The position numbers and the translations under genes were made by a program. A stretch of 64,000 nucleotides of DNA from JAAYUJ01 sp963698165 (GTDB lineage Bacteria; Desulfobacterota; Syntrophobacteria; Syntrophobacterales; Syntrophobacteraceae), in assembly GCA_963698165.1 (NCBI GenBank), contig CAVOPT010000007.1:434001-498000 (forward strand), read 5' to 3'. This document shows positions 19,011-28,567 of this stretch, piece after piece (the stretch's first letter is position 1; every line of letters begins with the position of its first letter). The notes under the pieces are model-generated. The model had not been told where the DNA came from, searched no databases, and saw only the letters and a program-made list of their open reading frames with translations.

Positions 19011-20126
19011 TTAGGCACTTGCCACTCTAGGCAACTCCCGAAGTGCTTGTCCCGTCAATTCAGCCATCAATTCCTTCACTGAAACAACCCGTTGGATCCG
19101 ATAGCCGTTCGTGCCCACCGTGAACAATTCCTCTCCGTTTTCCACTGCATAACCCCCCGATTGAAGAAGCCCGCTGCAGATGCAGAAATGGTTTTCGTTG
19201 CTGTCTTTAGCGGGACAGACGGTGTATCGGCCTTCGGCATCCTTGCCGAGAACGTATCCCAGGCTGCACTTGGGCTTCCTCTGGCGATTGAGGGCTGAGA
19301 GGAACATGGGCGACTGCTTTATCACTCTGAACGGCAGGCCACACGGAGAGCCGGGCCGATAGGCAACCAAGATGTCCTCTTTTCTCGCATCGACGACCGC
19401 CTGTTTGTAGGCACGCGACGCACTGCTCTCCTCGGTGGCGAGAAACCGCGTTCCGAGCTGGACCCCGTCGGCTCCCTGCCGCAAGATATCGAGGATGTCC
19501 TCGTGGGAGTATATGCCCCCGGCGGCAATGATGGGAAAATCACCGTACTTCCTCGCCACGTCTTTCACCTGGGGGAGCAACCTTTCGAGCTGGTATTCGG
19601 AGCTTTCGATCTGCTCCATTTTAAAACCGAGGTGGCCTCCCGCGAGAGGGCCTTCCAAAACAGCTGCGTCAGGCCTGTATTTATGACGCTCCCACTTCTT
19701 GCAGATGACTTCGAGGGAACGGGCCGACGACACGATGGGGATCAAGGCCGTATCCCTGGGCGGCTGGATGGCGGGGAGATCGAGGGGAAGCCCGCCGCCG
19801 GAAATGATCAAATCGGCGCCTGCGTCGATGGCCGCCTTCACCGACTCCCGGTAATCGCGTATGAGGGCAACCATGATGTTGACCCCGACACTGCCTCCAT
19901 GTTGCTTTGCCAGGGAGACCTCTTCGCGCACCGCCGTGTATGCGCTCTGCTTCCCGCCGGTTCTCCTGGCGACGATCCTGTCCAAAGCAGCGGTCGAAAT
20001 GATTCCGCAACCGCCTTCACGAGCAACGGCACTGGCGAGTGGGGCGAGGGAAATACCGATTCCCATGCCCCCCTGGATGATAGGAAGCCGATTCGTCTTG
20101 CCTTTTATCACGAGGGGATGAAGCAT
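19011..20126 (-). CDS. nitronate monooxygenase / 2-nitropropane dioxygenase-family flavoprotein
   Basis: A 371-aa TIM-barrel FMN protein of the nitronate monooxygenase/FabK superfamily. Seen motifs are LPIIQGGMGIGIS near the N-terminus, ISGGGLPLDLP in the middle, and AAGGIYSHEDI followed by GVQLGTRFLATEES, the FMN phosphate loop region. The C-terminus has a cysteine-bearing tail (YTVCPAKDSNENHFCICSG) common in the bacterial NPD subgroup. The ATG at 20126 (MLHPLVIKGK) is preferred over 20189, which would add 21 residues without a barrel strand. The gene is alone; the enzyme could oxidise nitronates or act as an enoyl-ACP-type reductase. Confidence 0.8.
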   Translation of the reverse strand: MLHPLVIKGKTNRLPIIQGGMGIGISLAPLASAVAREGGCGIISTAALDRIVARRTGGKQSAYTAVREEVSLAKQHGGSVGVNIMVALIRDYRESVKAAIDAGADLIISGGGLPLDLPAIQPPRDTALIPIVSSARSLEVICKKWERHKYRPDAAVLEGPLAGGHLGFKMEQIESSEYQLERLLPQVKDVARKYGDFPIIAAGGIYSHEDILDILRQGADGVQLGTRFLATEESSASRAYKQAVVDARKEDILVAYRPGSPCGLPFRVIKQSPMFLSALNRQRKPKCSLGYVLGKDAEGRYTVCPAKDSNENHFCICSGLLQSGGYAVENGEELFTVGTNGYRIQRVVSVKELMAELTGQALRELPRVASA

Positions 20127-20391
20127 CTGTGTGATCTCTTTCTTCGCCGAATCTGAGGAATCAAACAAACATATCACAAATAATGTCATCTTCCTAGTGA
20201 CAGTATTACAGACTTCTTAATTTTCAAGACATTGTCTAATGCCCCGGTGGAGCACCGGAAAGCATGAAAAGATGGGAATCCACCGCAGGGGCACCTGGAG
20301 CACATGGATGTTATTGCTCAAGTCGTTCCCTCGACGGTCACTGCGTACTCTGCGTTGAGATAGACACGTTATCGGAGCAGCCCCCCGCCGA

Positions 20392-20435
20392 ACATAGAAA
20401 GGCCTGGAAAAGAGCCCCTTCAGGCCTTTCTATGT
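20392..20435 (-). terminator. perfect 15-bp hairpin directly after pckG
   Basis: ACATAGAAAGGCCTG (20392-20406) and CAGGCCTTTCTATGT (20421-20435) are exact inverted repeats with a 14-nt loop, one base after the pckG stop codon. No U-run follows on the minus strand, so it may stabilise the mRNA 3' end or work in both directions rather than be a classical terminator. Confidence 0.65.
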
Positions 20436-20436
20436 G

Positions 20437-22287
20437 TCAGACGGTCTCCCAGGCCAGCTCCCACACCTCAGGGGACCGCCACAGGCGCGACTTGAAGAGT
20501 TCCCGGGTGTGAATGAACTCATTGGGAAGACGGTCGTAGAAGAGATCAAATAGCTCCTCGTGAGACCTGGACTCTTTCAGTGCCTCCTCCCGATCCACGG
20601 ACATCATTTCATAGAAGGTCTTGCGGTCAAAATTCAGCCCATCCCACTGAATGTCCCGATACCGCGGCAGGTAGCCCACGGGGCTTTCCACTCCGTAGCC
20701 ACGCCCGTTCACCCGCCTGACGATCCAGTGGAGTATCCGCATGTTCTCCCCGAAGCCGGGCCAGAGGAACTTGCCGACCTTGTCCCGCCTGAACCAGTTC
20801 ACACGGAAGATGCGAGGCGGGTCGGGCAGGTGGCGCCCGATGTCCAGCCAGTGTCTCCAGTAGCTCGCCATGTTGTAGCCGCAGAAAGGAAGCATGGCCA
20901 TGGGATCCCTTCTCATGGGCGGAAGGCTCTCCTCGGCCGCCGCTGTCGCCTCCGAACCCATGGTGGCGGCGATGTAAACGCCGTGGGACCAGTTGAAAGC
21001 CTGAAAAACCAGGGGAACGTTTTTGCTCATCCGCCCCCCGAAGATGAACGCCTTGATGGGGACGCCCTCGGGATTGTCCCAGTCGGGATCGAATGTGGGG
21101 CACTGATTAATCGGCGCCGTGAAACGGGCATTGGGGTGGGCCGCCGGGCATCCGCAGCCGGGCGTCCAATCCTGGCCGGTCCAGTCGATGAGATGTGCCG
21201 GTGCTTCACTCGTCATCCCCTCCCACCACACGTCTCCGTCGTCGGTCAGGGCTGTGTTGGTGAAGATGCAATTCCTGTTGAGGGTCATCATGGCGTTGGG
21301 GTTTGATTTCATGGAAGTCCCGGGGGCCACCCCAAAGAAGCCCGCTTCAGGATTGATGGCCCGGAGGGTTCCGTCGGCCGCCGGCTTGATCCAGGCAATG
21401 TCGTCTCCCACGGTGAAAATCTTCCATCCCTCGAAGTCCTTCGGGGGCACGAGCATGGCAAAATTGGTTTTTCCGCAGGCGCTGGGGAAGGCCCCTGCCA
21501 CGTAGGTCCTCTCTCCCTCAGGGCTTTCGACTCCGAGAATGAGCATGTGCTCGGCCAGCCACCCCTCGTCCCGGGCCATGACCGATGCGATGCGCAGGGC
21601 GAAGCACTTCTTGCCAAGGAGCGCGTTTCCCCCGTATCCGCTGCCGAAGGAATAGATGGCCCGTTCATGCGGAAAGTGGGTGATGTAAGTGTTCTCGGGA
21701 TTGCAGGGCCAGGGCACGTCCTGGGCACCGGGCTCGAGGGGAGCCCCGACCGAGTGGATGCAGCGGACGAAGGCCCCCTTATCCCCCAAAACTTCCAGGG
21801 CAGCCTGGCCCATGCGCGTCATGATCCGCATGTTCACGACGACATAAGGGGAATCGGTGATCTGCAAGCCGATGTGGGCTATGGGCGACCCCAGGGGACC
21901 CATGCTGAAAGGGATCACGTACATGGTGCGCCCCCGCATGCAACCGCTGAAAAGGACAGAGAGCTTCTCCTTCATTTCGACGGGATGCATCCAGTTGTTG
22001 GTGGGACCCGCGTAGTTCTTGTTGTTGGAGCAAACGAAGGTGCGGCTCTCCACCCGCGCCACATCCCTCGGGTCTGAACGGGCAAGATAGCTGTTGGGCC
22101 TCTTCTCTTCATTGAGGCGGATGAAGGTGCCCGCGCTGACCATTTGGTCGCACAGACGGCGGTTCTCTTCCTCCGAGCCGTCGCAGATGTGGATCCGATC
22201 GGGTTTGCAGAGCTCAGCGGTCTTGGAGATCCAGTCAAGCATTTCCTCGTGGTTTGTACTGGCGCCGGTGATTGGGATTTGTGTCAT
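20437..22287 (-). CDS. pckG: phosphoenolpyruvate carboxykinase (GTP)
   Basis: A 616-aa cytoplasmic enzyme interconverting oxaloacetate + GTP with PEP + CO2 + GDP. It matches the GTP-dependent class in length and motifs: the P-loop FPSACGKTNFAML, the GDDIAWI metal-binding segment, and the FGGR and NWFR stretches typical of the class. It is unrelated to ATP-type PckA. The start at 22287 (MTQIPITGAS) has CGAGGG seven bases upstream; the frame is open for 17 more codons. In a syntroph this links the C4 pathway to gluconeogenesis. Confidence 0.95.
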   Translation of the reverse strand: MTQIPITGASTNHEEMLDWISKTAELCKPDRIHICDGSEEENRRLCDQMVSAGTFIRLNEEKRPNSYLARSDPRDVARVESRTFVCSNNKNYAGPTNNWMHPVEMKEKLSVLFSGCMRGRTMYVIPFSMGPLGSPIAHIGLQITDSPYVVVNMRIMTRMGQAALEVLGDKGAFVRCIHSVGAPLEPGAQDVPWPCNPENTYITHFPHERAIYSFGSGYGGNALLGKKCFALRIASVMARDEGWLAEHMLILGVESPEGERTYVAGAFPSACGKTNFAMLVPPKDFEGWKIFTVGDDIAWIKPAADGTLRAINPEAGFFGVAPGTSMKSNPNAMMTLNRNCIFTNTALTDDGDVWWEGMTSEAPAHLIDWTGQDWTPGCGCPAAHPNARFTAPINQCPTFDPDWDNPEGVPIKAFIFGGRMSKNVPLVFQAFNWSHGVYIAATMGSEATAAAEESLPPMRRDPMAMLPFCGYNMASYWRHWLDIGRHLPDPPRIFRVNWFRRDKVGKFLWPGFGENMRILHWIVRRVNGRGYGVESPVGYLPRYRDIQWDGLNFDRKTFYEMMSVDREEALKESRSHEELFDLFYDRLPNEFIHTRELFKSRLWRSPEVWELAWETV

Positions 22288-22924
22288 GTCAGCCCTCGCA
22301 ACTGGATTGGAATGTCGCAGAAAATGAAGAGTCGGCAAACCGGAGCCGCACCCTCGGAAACGTCCCCCGCATACTCAAAAATACTCAGCCCCGCCTGGTC
22401 ATCGCCTTCCACCGCACCCGAGCGAAGGACAATGCAGGTATCATTCGCTCATGTGTCGTCTATTATGATCAAGAAGATGGAAAGACTCAACCAAAGAGTA
22501 TTCATTTGCAGGCACAGAGGCTTGAGGCAAAAACGGTTTTCAGAGCACGCTTCCGGGACATCTTCCGGCAGGCCTGGGAAAAAAATCTCCAGGACGGGCT
22601 CCTGCAGGATTCCACGGAATAAAAGCTATCGAGGAGAACGGCAGGGATGTCTCCCTTCCGCAGGGCTCGCTCAAGGACACGCAACCTGTCGACGTGCTCA
22701 GTCTGTGGCAAGGTCTCAATTCCTTTTTTCACTCCCTCCACTCAAGGTGCCAACCCCGGCGGAGAAGGGGCAACGTGCCCCGGGCTCCGGCGGAAAACCG
22801 TGGCATGCTCACTTCGCGGGCCGCGCTTCCCGTGGATGCGAGTTTGCCTTGCGATGGAGTCACCGGTGGTGGTGCCAAACGTGGGTATTAGGAGATGTCC
22901 CGGCAATGGATAATTGAAGGCTTC
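22288..22924. other. 637-bp intergenic region, no gene recognised
   Basis: Several overlapping frames cross this region but none has a recognisable domain or ribosome-binding site. It must contain the pckG promoter. I saw no strong repeat. Confidence 0.4.
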
Positions 22925-24043
22925 TCACACGAATTTCCGCTTCCAGGCTTTCATCTTCTCCGCCGGCCAGTTGACACAGTACGCCGGCCGCCCTTCCATC
23001 ACCATCTTGATGCAGGCGTCTCCGCAGCCCGGATCGCAGTGAACGATGTCCGCCTCGCAACCGTCTCTCACCTTTCGCGGCCACTCAGGATCCGCCCAGA
23101 GGACCCTGGCGAGACCGATGAGATCAGTCTTGCCCTGAGCGATGGCTCCTTCGCAGAATCCTCCCGTGGCCATGCGGCCGGCAGCAATGACCGGCACCGG
23201 CGACACGGCTTTCACCGCGGCCGCCAACTCGAGCATGTAGCCTTCCTCCTTCGCTTTCTCCACGATGTGCGGGAGGAAAAAGGATTCGTACGTGCCGCCC
23301 ATGACGGAAAGATAGGCCACGCCAGCTTCGGCCAGGGCCCTCGCAAACACCGTGGATTCCTGCAAGGTCAAGCCGTCGGGCATCCATTCGTCGGCCATGA
23401 ACCGGTAGCCCACCGGAAAGTCGCCCACCGCATCCCGAACCCGGGCCACCACCTCCAGGGGAAACCGCATGCGGTTTTCCAGGGATCCTCCCCGCTCGTC
23501 ATGGCGCCTGTTGGTGCGGGGCGACACGAACTGGGCCAGGAGATAGCCCGTGCCTCCGTGGAGCTCCACCATGTGGAACCCGGCCTTCTTCACTCGAAGG
23601 GCTGCAGCCGCGTACTGGCCGATGACCTGTTCGACCTCGCCGAATCCCAGGGCTCTTGGCGTTCGGCCGAAGGTGTCGACCGCCGAGGGTGCGACGGGCT
23701 CTTGCGCCGCATGCGCGAAGCGACCGGCATGGTTGATTTGAAGACAGGCCAGGGCCCCGTTCTCCCGGATGATCCCCGCAAGAGACGCCAGCCCTTCCAT
23801 ATTGGCGTCCGTATCCGCACGAATGGTTCGCCTGCTTGCGCTCCCCCGTTCAAAATCAACCGTCGAGTTTTCCACCACGACCATGGCCACCCCGCTTCGG
23901 GCCATCAGGGCGTAGTGATCGAGCATCATCCGGCTGACCGCGCCGCCCTCTCCCCCGTAGCCAAGATAGGTGGGTGCCATGGTCAAACGGTTCTTCAGGG
24001 TATAGCCTCCGACCGTGATGGGGGAAAAGAGGTGCTGGTACAT
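22925..24043 (-). CDS. NADH:flavin oxidoreductase / old yellow enzyme family protein
   Basis: A 372-aa FMN-binding TIM-barrel protein. The N-terminus LFSPITVGGYTLKNRLTMAP is the family hallmark, followed by CLQINHAGRFAH, VELHGGTGYLLAQFVSPRTN with NRR next, and VIAAGRMATG and GLARVLWADPEWP in the FMN phosphate loop region. A short C-terminal Cys cluster (HCDPGCGDAC) recalls the Fe-S site of 2,4-dienoyl-CoA reductase-type members, but the large NAD/FAD domain of those enzymes is absent. The start at 24043 has GGAGG six bases upstream. It lies 67 bp from an enoyl-CoA hydratase gene on the same strand, which suggests acyl-CoA metabolism. Confidence 0.87.
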   Translation of the reverse strand: MYQHLFSPITVGGYTLKNRLTMAPTYLGYGGEGGAVSRMMLDHYALMARSGVAMVVVENSTVDFERGSASRRTIRADTDANMEGLASLAGIIRENGALACLQINHAGRFAHAAQEPVAPSAVDTFGRTPRALGFGEVEQVIGQYAAAALRVKKAGFHMVELHGGTGYLLAQFVSPRTNRRHDERGGSLENRMRFPLEVVARVRDAVGDFPVGYRFMADEWMPDGLTLQESTVFARALAEAGVAYLSVMGGTYESFFLPHIVEKAKEEGYMLELAAAVKAVSPVPVIAAGRMATGGFCEGAIAQGKTDLIGLARVLWADPEWPRKVRDGCEADIVHCDPGCGDACIKMVMEGRPAYCVNWPAEKMKAWKRKFV

Positions 24044-24110
24044 GGGAAACCTCCGGCTTGGTTGAATGGTTAGTGAGATGGAGTGTGCGTTTGCCCCTGT
24101 GTTCGGGCGA

Positions 24111-24899
24111 TCACTTTCCCTTGAACGTGGGCGTGCGCCTGGCAATGAAGGCGGCCACTCCTTCGCGGCCATCCGCACTGCCAGCCATCGCGGCAATCGA
24201 ACGGGATTCTCTTTCCATCTGGGACTCGAGGCTTTCGGTCGCACCGGAAAGGATCAAACGCTTGGTTTCTCCATAAGCCCGGGTTGGCCCCTCTGCCAAG
24301 CGGCGGGCTATTTCAAGGGCCGTACTCATCAACTGGTCATCGGCGACCACCTGGTTCACGAGCCCCCACTCCAGGGCCTGCCTTGCCGACAATACCGGGT
24401 TCAGCAGCGCCATCTCTTTCGCACGACGCAGTCCAACCATGCGCGCCAGGAAGTAACTTGAGCTTCCGTCCGGAGCCAGGCCCGCCTTGGTGTAGGCCAT
24501 GGTGAATTTTGCCGACTCCGCCGCAACGGCGATGTCGGTGGTCAGGGCAAGGCTGAAGCCTCCACCCGCCGCGATTCCGTTTATGGCACCCACCACCGGT
24601 GCGTCCATCCAGTTGAATCGGGATATTGCATTGTGAAAAGTCTGGGTGATCTCCTTAATATGGAGCGAGACCCTTTCACCCTGGGCGGCAAAGGCCTTCA
24701 GGTCACCCCCTGCGCAAAACATCCGTCCGTTACCCGTCAGCACCACCGAACGGATGTCGGGGGCTTCGTCACAGATGATGGCGACCTCCAAAATCTCCCT
24801 TGCCATTTCCAGGGTGATGGCATTGCCTGTCTCTGGGCGGTTGAGGCGTATCAGCCCAACTCCGTCCTCAATTTCGAAAAGTAGAGAACCGTAAGGCAT
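24111..24899 (-). CDS. enoyl-CoA hydratase/isomerase family protein
   Basis: A 262-aa crotonase-fold protein. The oxyanion-hole segments are FCAGGDLKAF (about residues 61-70) and INGIAAGGGFSLALTTDIAV. At the second catalytic region it reads AGLAPDGSSSYFL, with Asp where classical hydratases have Glu, as in the PaaG/isomerase-like subgroup. It should act on acyl-CoA esters in the cytoplasm. It is upstream of the old-yellow-enzyme gene on the same strand, so the two may form an operon. Specific substrate unknown. Confidence 0.87.
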   Translation of the reverse strand: MPYGSLLFEIEDGVGLIRLNRPETGNAITLEMAREILEVAIICDEAPDIRSVVLTGNGRMFCAGGDLKAFAAQGERVSLHIKEITQTFHNAISRFNWMDAPVVGAINGIAAGGGFSLALTTDIAVAAESAKFTMAYTKAGLAPDGSSSYFLARMVGLRRAKEMALLNPVLSARQALEWGLVNQVVADDQLMSTALEIARRLAEGPTRAYGETKRLILSGATESLESQMERESRSIAAMAGSADGREGVAAFIARRTPTFKGK

Positions 24900-25141
24900 G
24901 GCTTTGAATCCTTTTTAAGTGCCGGTTGGTACGTCAGGTCCTCGATGGTCAGACCCACCGGGTCAGAATCCGAGATCAGCTACCTTTGCCATTTTGCGCG
25001 GGGCATTCGAGGGGTCCGGCTTGACGAGGACGTCAAGATCCCCCGCAAAACCAGGCGCCCCGTGAAACGCCAGTGCACAGCCATCAACGATCACGCATTC
25101 TCAAGGCCGGTGAGTTTGCACCCCCGGCGCGATGCGGCCGG

Positions 25142-27577
25142 CTATGGGTTCACCTCGCCCAGGATCTGGAGGCCCTTGCCGGCATCGCCGACCTTGTCAA
25201 TGTACACATAAGAAGCGCCATGGCCGGTCATTTTGCATTTGAGATACCTGGCTGTGACCGGCGCGAACTTGAACTCCTGCCACCCACCCGTCTTCGCCAT
25301 TCGGATGTTCTGAGTTTCAAAGGTGCCCGCCGATGTGAACGGACCCGTGGGGGAGTCGCTGGCCACCAACAGTTCCAAGGTCTTCAGATTAGTGGATCTG
25401 GTTTCTCCGATGAAGATCCTGACCGTGTCAAAGGTTGCCGTCTTGTCGCCCTTGAAACCGTACACCGCGTTCTCGCTCTCGCTTGTCGATCGATCAAAGC
25501 CTCCGGTGAGCAGTTTCTCCCACTGCTCGTTGGGCGCGGTGATCAGCTCGGCATACTGGGGCGTCAGGATATCCGCCTTCTTGACTTCCGTAGTGGTGGG
25601 CGGTGAAGGCGGTGGGGTGACGGCCTGAGTCGATGGGTTCACCTCGCCCAGGATCTGGAGGCCCTTGCCGGCATCGCCGACCTTGTCAATGTACACATAA
25701 GAAGCGCCATGGCCGGTCATTTTGCATTTGAGATACTTGGCTGTGACCGGCGCGAACTTGAACTCCTGCCACCCACCCGTCTTCTGCATTCGGATGTTTT
25801 GTGTTTCAAACTTGCCCGCCGATGTGAACGGGCCCGTGGGGGAGTCGCTCGCCACCAACAGTTCCAAGGTCTTGAGGTTGGTGTTTCTGGTTTCTCCGAT
25901 GAAGATCCTGACCGTGTCAAAGGTTGCCGTCTTCTCACCCTTGAAGCCGTACACCGCATTCTCGCTCTCACTTGTGGATCGATCAAAGCCTCCAGTGAGC
26001 AGTTTCTCCCACTGCTCGTTGGGCGCGGTGATCATTTCGGCATACTGGGGCGTCAGGATATCCGCCTTCTTGACCTCAGGTGTGGTGGGCGGTGCAGGCG
26101 GTGGGGTGACGGCCTGAGTCGATGGGTTCACCTCGCCCAGGATCTGGAGGCCCTTGCCGGCATCGCCGACCTTGTCAATGTACACATAAGAAGCGCCATG
26201 GCCGGTCATTTTGCATTTGAGATACCTGGCTGTGACCGGCGCGAACTTGAACTCCTGCCACCCGCCCGTCTTCTGCATTCGGATGTTTTGTGTTTCAAAG
26301 GTGCCCACCGATTTGAACGGACCCGTGGGGGAGTCGCTCGCCACCAAAAGTTCCAAGGTCTTGAGGTTGGTGTTTCTGGTTTCTCCGATGAAGATCCTGA
26401 CCGTGTCAAAGGTTGCCGTCTTCTCACCCTTGAAGCCGTACACCGCATTCTCGCTCTCACTTGTGGATCGATCAAAGCCTCCAGTGAGCAGTTTCTCCCA
26501 CTGCTCGTTGGGCGCGGTGATCAGTTCGGCATACTGGGGCGTCAGGATATCCGCCTTCTTGACCTCCGCAGTGGTGGGAGGTGCAGGCGGCGGGGTGACG
26601 GCCTGAGTCACTGCCAAAGGTTTCGGCTCCGGTTTGGCTTCGGCCAGCAGCGGCGCTTTGTATTCCTTCGTGCCGGTGGCATCGCCGTATTTGAGCTGAA
26701 CGCGGTGCTCGGTGCCGTCACCGGGCAGGTTCGACGTGTAATAGATGTTGTACTGTCCAGCCAGTTGCTCGCTTATTTTCGCATAGAGCGTCTTGAGTTG
26801 CTGCGGCTGGGGGGCGATGAGGTTTGCGCCGCCGGTCTCGTTTGCTACTTTCCGAAGCGTTATTTCATCGATCTCGGTGCCGACGCCAATGGTGTAGATC
26901 GGGACGTTGACCTCGCGAGCGAGCGCCAGCACGTCATCGACGGAACGCTTGCTCAGTTGCTTGCCCGCTCCGTTGTCATCGGCGCCGTCGCTAAGGAGCG
27001 TGATCACCTTGCGGCCGGGTGTGGCCTTCAGCATTTCGACCGAGGTATAGAGTGCATCGTAGAGGGCAGTGTCGCCGCGCGCGATGGTGGCGTCGATGGC
27101 GGCCTTGGCGCTCGGGCGGTCGCCGCCGGGGCTGAGGATTTTCACATCGCGGGCAAAGCTCAACACCTGAACTCTGTCTTCGGGGTTGAGCATGTCGATG
27201 AAGCTCTTGGCTGCGGCCTGCGCATCGGCCATACGTTGTCTCATGGAGCCGCTGGTGTCGAGGGCGACGACCGTGTTGAGCGGCGTGAGCTTCGGTACGA
27301 CGGTGAGCGGCGACTGATCAACCTCATCCTCGCGAACGCGGAAATCTGCCGCGCCCAGGCCTTTGAGGGGGACGCCGTCTCTTGAAACGAGGGCGAAGAT
27401 GGTGACCTTCGGGAAAGCAGAGGTGTCGATTTGGTTGATGACGACTTGGGCGCCGGCTGCCTGCTGCCGTCCCTCAACCCTGCGGGATGTCGCCTGGTCC
27501 TGGGCACTGACGGGGCAGGCAAGGAGAAACAGTGCGGCAAGGCCTATTGTGAATGTTCTGGCTGTTTGCATTTTCAT
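25142..27577 (-). CDS. exported von Willebrand factor A protein with three tandem C-terminal domains
   Basis: An 811-aa protein with a signal peptide (residues 1-26, ending VSAQ), a vWA domain at about 100-275 with the MIDAS motif DTSGS (107-111) and a LLSDGADD segment, then three copies of a 163-residue module (324-486, 487-649, 650-811). Each module starts with a TQAVTPPP linker and continues into a discoidin-like beta domain (ENAVYGFKGEKTATFDTVRI). The DNA repeats are 489 bp long and differ at few positions, so they arose recently or are kept alike by recombination. The start has AAAGGAGG five bases upstream. The protein probably binds a surface or matrix ligand; the ligand is unknown. Confidence 0.85.
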   Translation of the reverse strand: MKMQTARTFTIGLAALFLLACPVSAQDQATSRRVEGRQQAAGAQVVINQIDTSAFPKVTIFALVSRDGVPLKGLGAADFRVREDEVDQSPLTVVPKLTPLNTVVALDTSGSMRQRMADAQAAAKSFIDMLNPEDRVQVLSFARDVKILSPGGDRPSAKAAIDATIARGDTALYDALYTSVEMLKATPGRKVITLLSDGADDNGAGKQLSKRSVDDVLALAREVNVPIYTIGVGTEIDEITLRKVANETGGANLIAPQPQQLKTLYAKISEQLAGQYNIYYTSNLPGDGTEHRVQLKYGDATGTKEYKAPLLAEAKPEPKPLAVTQAVTPPPAPPTTAEVKKADILTPQYAELITAPNEQWEKLLTGGFDRSTSESENAVYGFKGEKTATFDTVRIFIGETRNTNLKTLELLVASDSPTGPFKSVGTFETQNIRMQKTGGWQEFKFAPVTARYLKCKMTGHGASYVYIDKVGDAGKGLQILGEVNPSTQAVTPPPAPPTTPEVKKADILTPQYAEMITAPNEQWEKLLTGGFDRSTSESENAVYGFKGEKTATFDTVRIFIGETRNTNLKTLELLVASDSPTGPFTSAGKFETQNIRMQKTGGWQEFKFAPVTAKYLKCKMTGHGASYVYIDKVGDAGKGLQILGEVNPSTQAVTPPPSPPTTTEVKKADILTPQYAELITAPNEQWEKLLTGGFDRSTSESENAVYGFKGDKTATFDTVRIFIGETRSTNLKTLELLVASDSPTGPFTSAGTFETQNIRMAKTGGWQEFKFAPVTARYLKCKMTGHGASYVYIDKVGDAGKGLQILGEVNP
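25146..26612. repeat. three tandem near-identical 489-bp repeats
   Basis: The phrase GGGTTCACCTCGCCCAGG recurs at about 25146, 25635 and 26124, spaced exactly 489 bp. The repeats encode the three C-terminal modules of the vWA protein and preserve the frame (163 codons). Confidence 0.95.
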
Positions 27578-27735
27578 AGGGTCCTCCTTTGTAAGGGGTT
27601 GTGGTCCTCCGAGAAAATGCTGAAACCAATGCCGAACCTTCGGCAGATACCGACTGTATTTTCAAGGTAAAATGGGCTCATCGCGGATTGGCGTGAGAAT
27701 GGACGGAGTCATCAGGTGACCACAGCCCTCCCCAC

Positions 27736-27786
27736 GTAGTGTAGGGCCTTGTGCCCGTCCTAAACGCCCACAAGGGGCTATACTAC
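27736..27786. repeat. 51-bp imperfect palindrome (CCACAAGGGGC family), copy 1
   Basis: Arms GTAGTGTAGGGCCTTG... and ...CAAGGGGCTATACTAC form a long imperfect hairpin. The same arms in swapped order appear at 36777-36830. It sits just downstream of the short antitoxin-like gene at 27799-27966. Confidence 0.75.
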
Positions 27787-27798
27787 AGCAGGCGTCCA

Positions 27799-27966
27799 TC
27801 ACACAAATCCGCGAAGGCCCGGAAAATGTAACTCCTCCTCAGGCCTCCCGTGCAGATCCGCTACGCTGGCCCGCACGAGTTCCTCGGGGCTCGTGCCCAG
27901 TCCAGCAGCCATTTCCTTCAGCTTGACCAGCCTATTCTCCGGCAGACTGATTGTGATGTTGCCCAT
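27799..27966 (-). CDS. short ribbon-helix-helix antitoxin-like protein, probably truncated
   Basis: The minus strand encodes 55 residues starting MGNITISLPENRLVKLKEMA, then AGLGTSPEELVRASVADL. This looks like the ribbon-helix-helix antitoxins of type II toxin-antitoxin pairs, which usually run about 75-85 aa. The match stops after RPEEE, and ten unrelated residues precede the TGA. A palindromic element begins 13 bp beyond the stop, so the 3' end was probably lost by insertion or deletion. No toxin gene is adjacent. I call it from the family pattern only. Confidence 0.55.
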   Translation of the reverse strand: MGNITISLPENRLVKLKEMAAGLGTSPEELVRASVADLHGRPEEELHFPGLRGFV

Positions 27967-28402
27967 GTTTGCCTCGGCAAAGGATAAAAGCGTCTTTATA
28001 TCGGATTATAGCTCTGCTGCGCAGAAACGCCAGTACCTTCGCCTGAGGTCGAGCGCGGGATGTGCTGGTCTGGCGACGTGCCAGGTGGCCGTCATGATTC
28101 GTTCAGGCCCAGTGCGTCACTCGGCGGTCCGCTTGAGGGTTGGGGCGCGTTTCTCTTGCGCGAACGCGACCCTGCAAACGCCCAGGCGGCAAGTATGCCG
28201 AGTGGAGAGAGAAGAAGGAGGTTCAACAACGGCATGAACAGTAGACCAAGCGTGGCGGGAGATGACCCGGGGAACACGAATACCGCAAGGACATCAGAGC
28301 TCCTCTCCCTTGATGGGAGGGGGTTCAATACTGTTGACTTAAGTACAGCAGGACTCCCCTCCCTCGATGGGAGGGGTTGGGGGAGGGTGAAAAGTGAATG
28401 AG
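27967..28402. other. degraded 436-bp region with repeat
   Basis: No intact gene is seen. A minus-strand frame at 28092-28328 encodes a hydrophobic stretch (LLFMPLLNLLLLSPLGILAA) that may be a fragment of a membrane protein, but no family is recognised. The 3' part holds a palindromic repeat (28295-28380). Confidence 0.35.
28295..28380. repeat. intergenic repeat with GTTGACTTAAG core
   Basis: TACTGTTGACTTAAGTA (about 28328-28345) lies between two GC-rich hairpins of the form CTCCCTTGATGGGAG and CCCTCCCTCGATGGGAGGG. It belongs to the same family as 7745-7890. Confidence 0.65.
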
Positions 28403-28567
28403 ACCTAAATTGAGCGATTCACTCTCTGAAAGCCCTTAGAAAATGACTTGCCATGCGGGCGGGGATAAACCCCGCCCCTACAATGTGGGTTAAAGGACAT
28501 TTTCGTAGGGGAGGGCTTTACGCCCTCCCGCAGTGACAAGCATGCTGGAAAATCGCTCACTTTAGGT
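28403..28567. mobile_element. 165-bp MITE, copy 1
   Basis: The ends ACCTAAATTGAGCGATT and AATCGCTCACTTTAGGT are terminal inverted repeats (16 of 17 bp). The interior has two GC-rich hairpins (GCGGGGATAAACCCCGC and GGGAGGGCTTTACGCCCTCCC). It has no coding capacity. A near-identical copy of equal length is at 30573-30737. The flanks (GAG on the left, GAA on the right) give only an imperfect 3-bp duplication. Confidence 0.9.

Noticed and set aside
25709..27385. Plus-strand 558-codon frame opposite the vWA repeats
   Set aside because: It is periodic only because the vWA repeats are periodic; no signal peptide or domain.
28092..28328. Minus-strand 78-codon frame with a hydrophobic segment
   Set aside because: Might be a membrane-protein fragment, but no family is recognisable and it overlaps a repeat; mentioned only in the region note.
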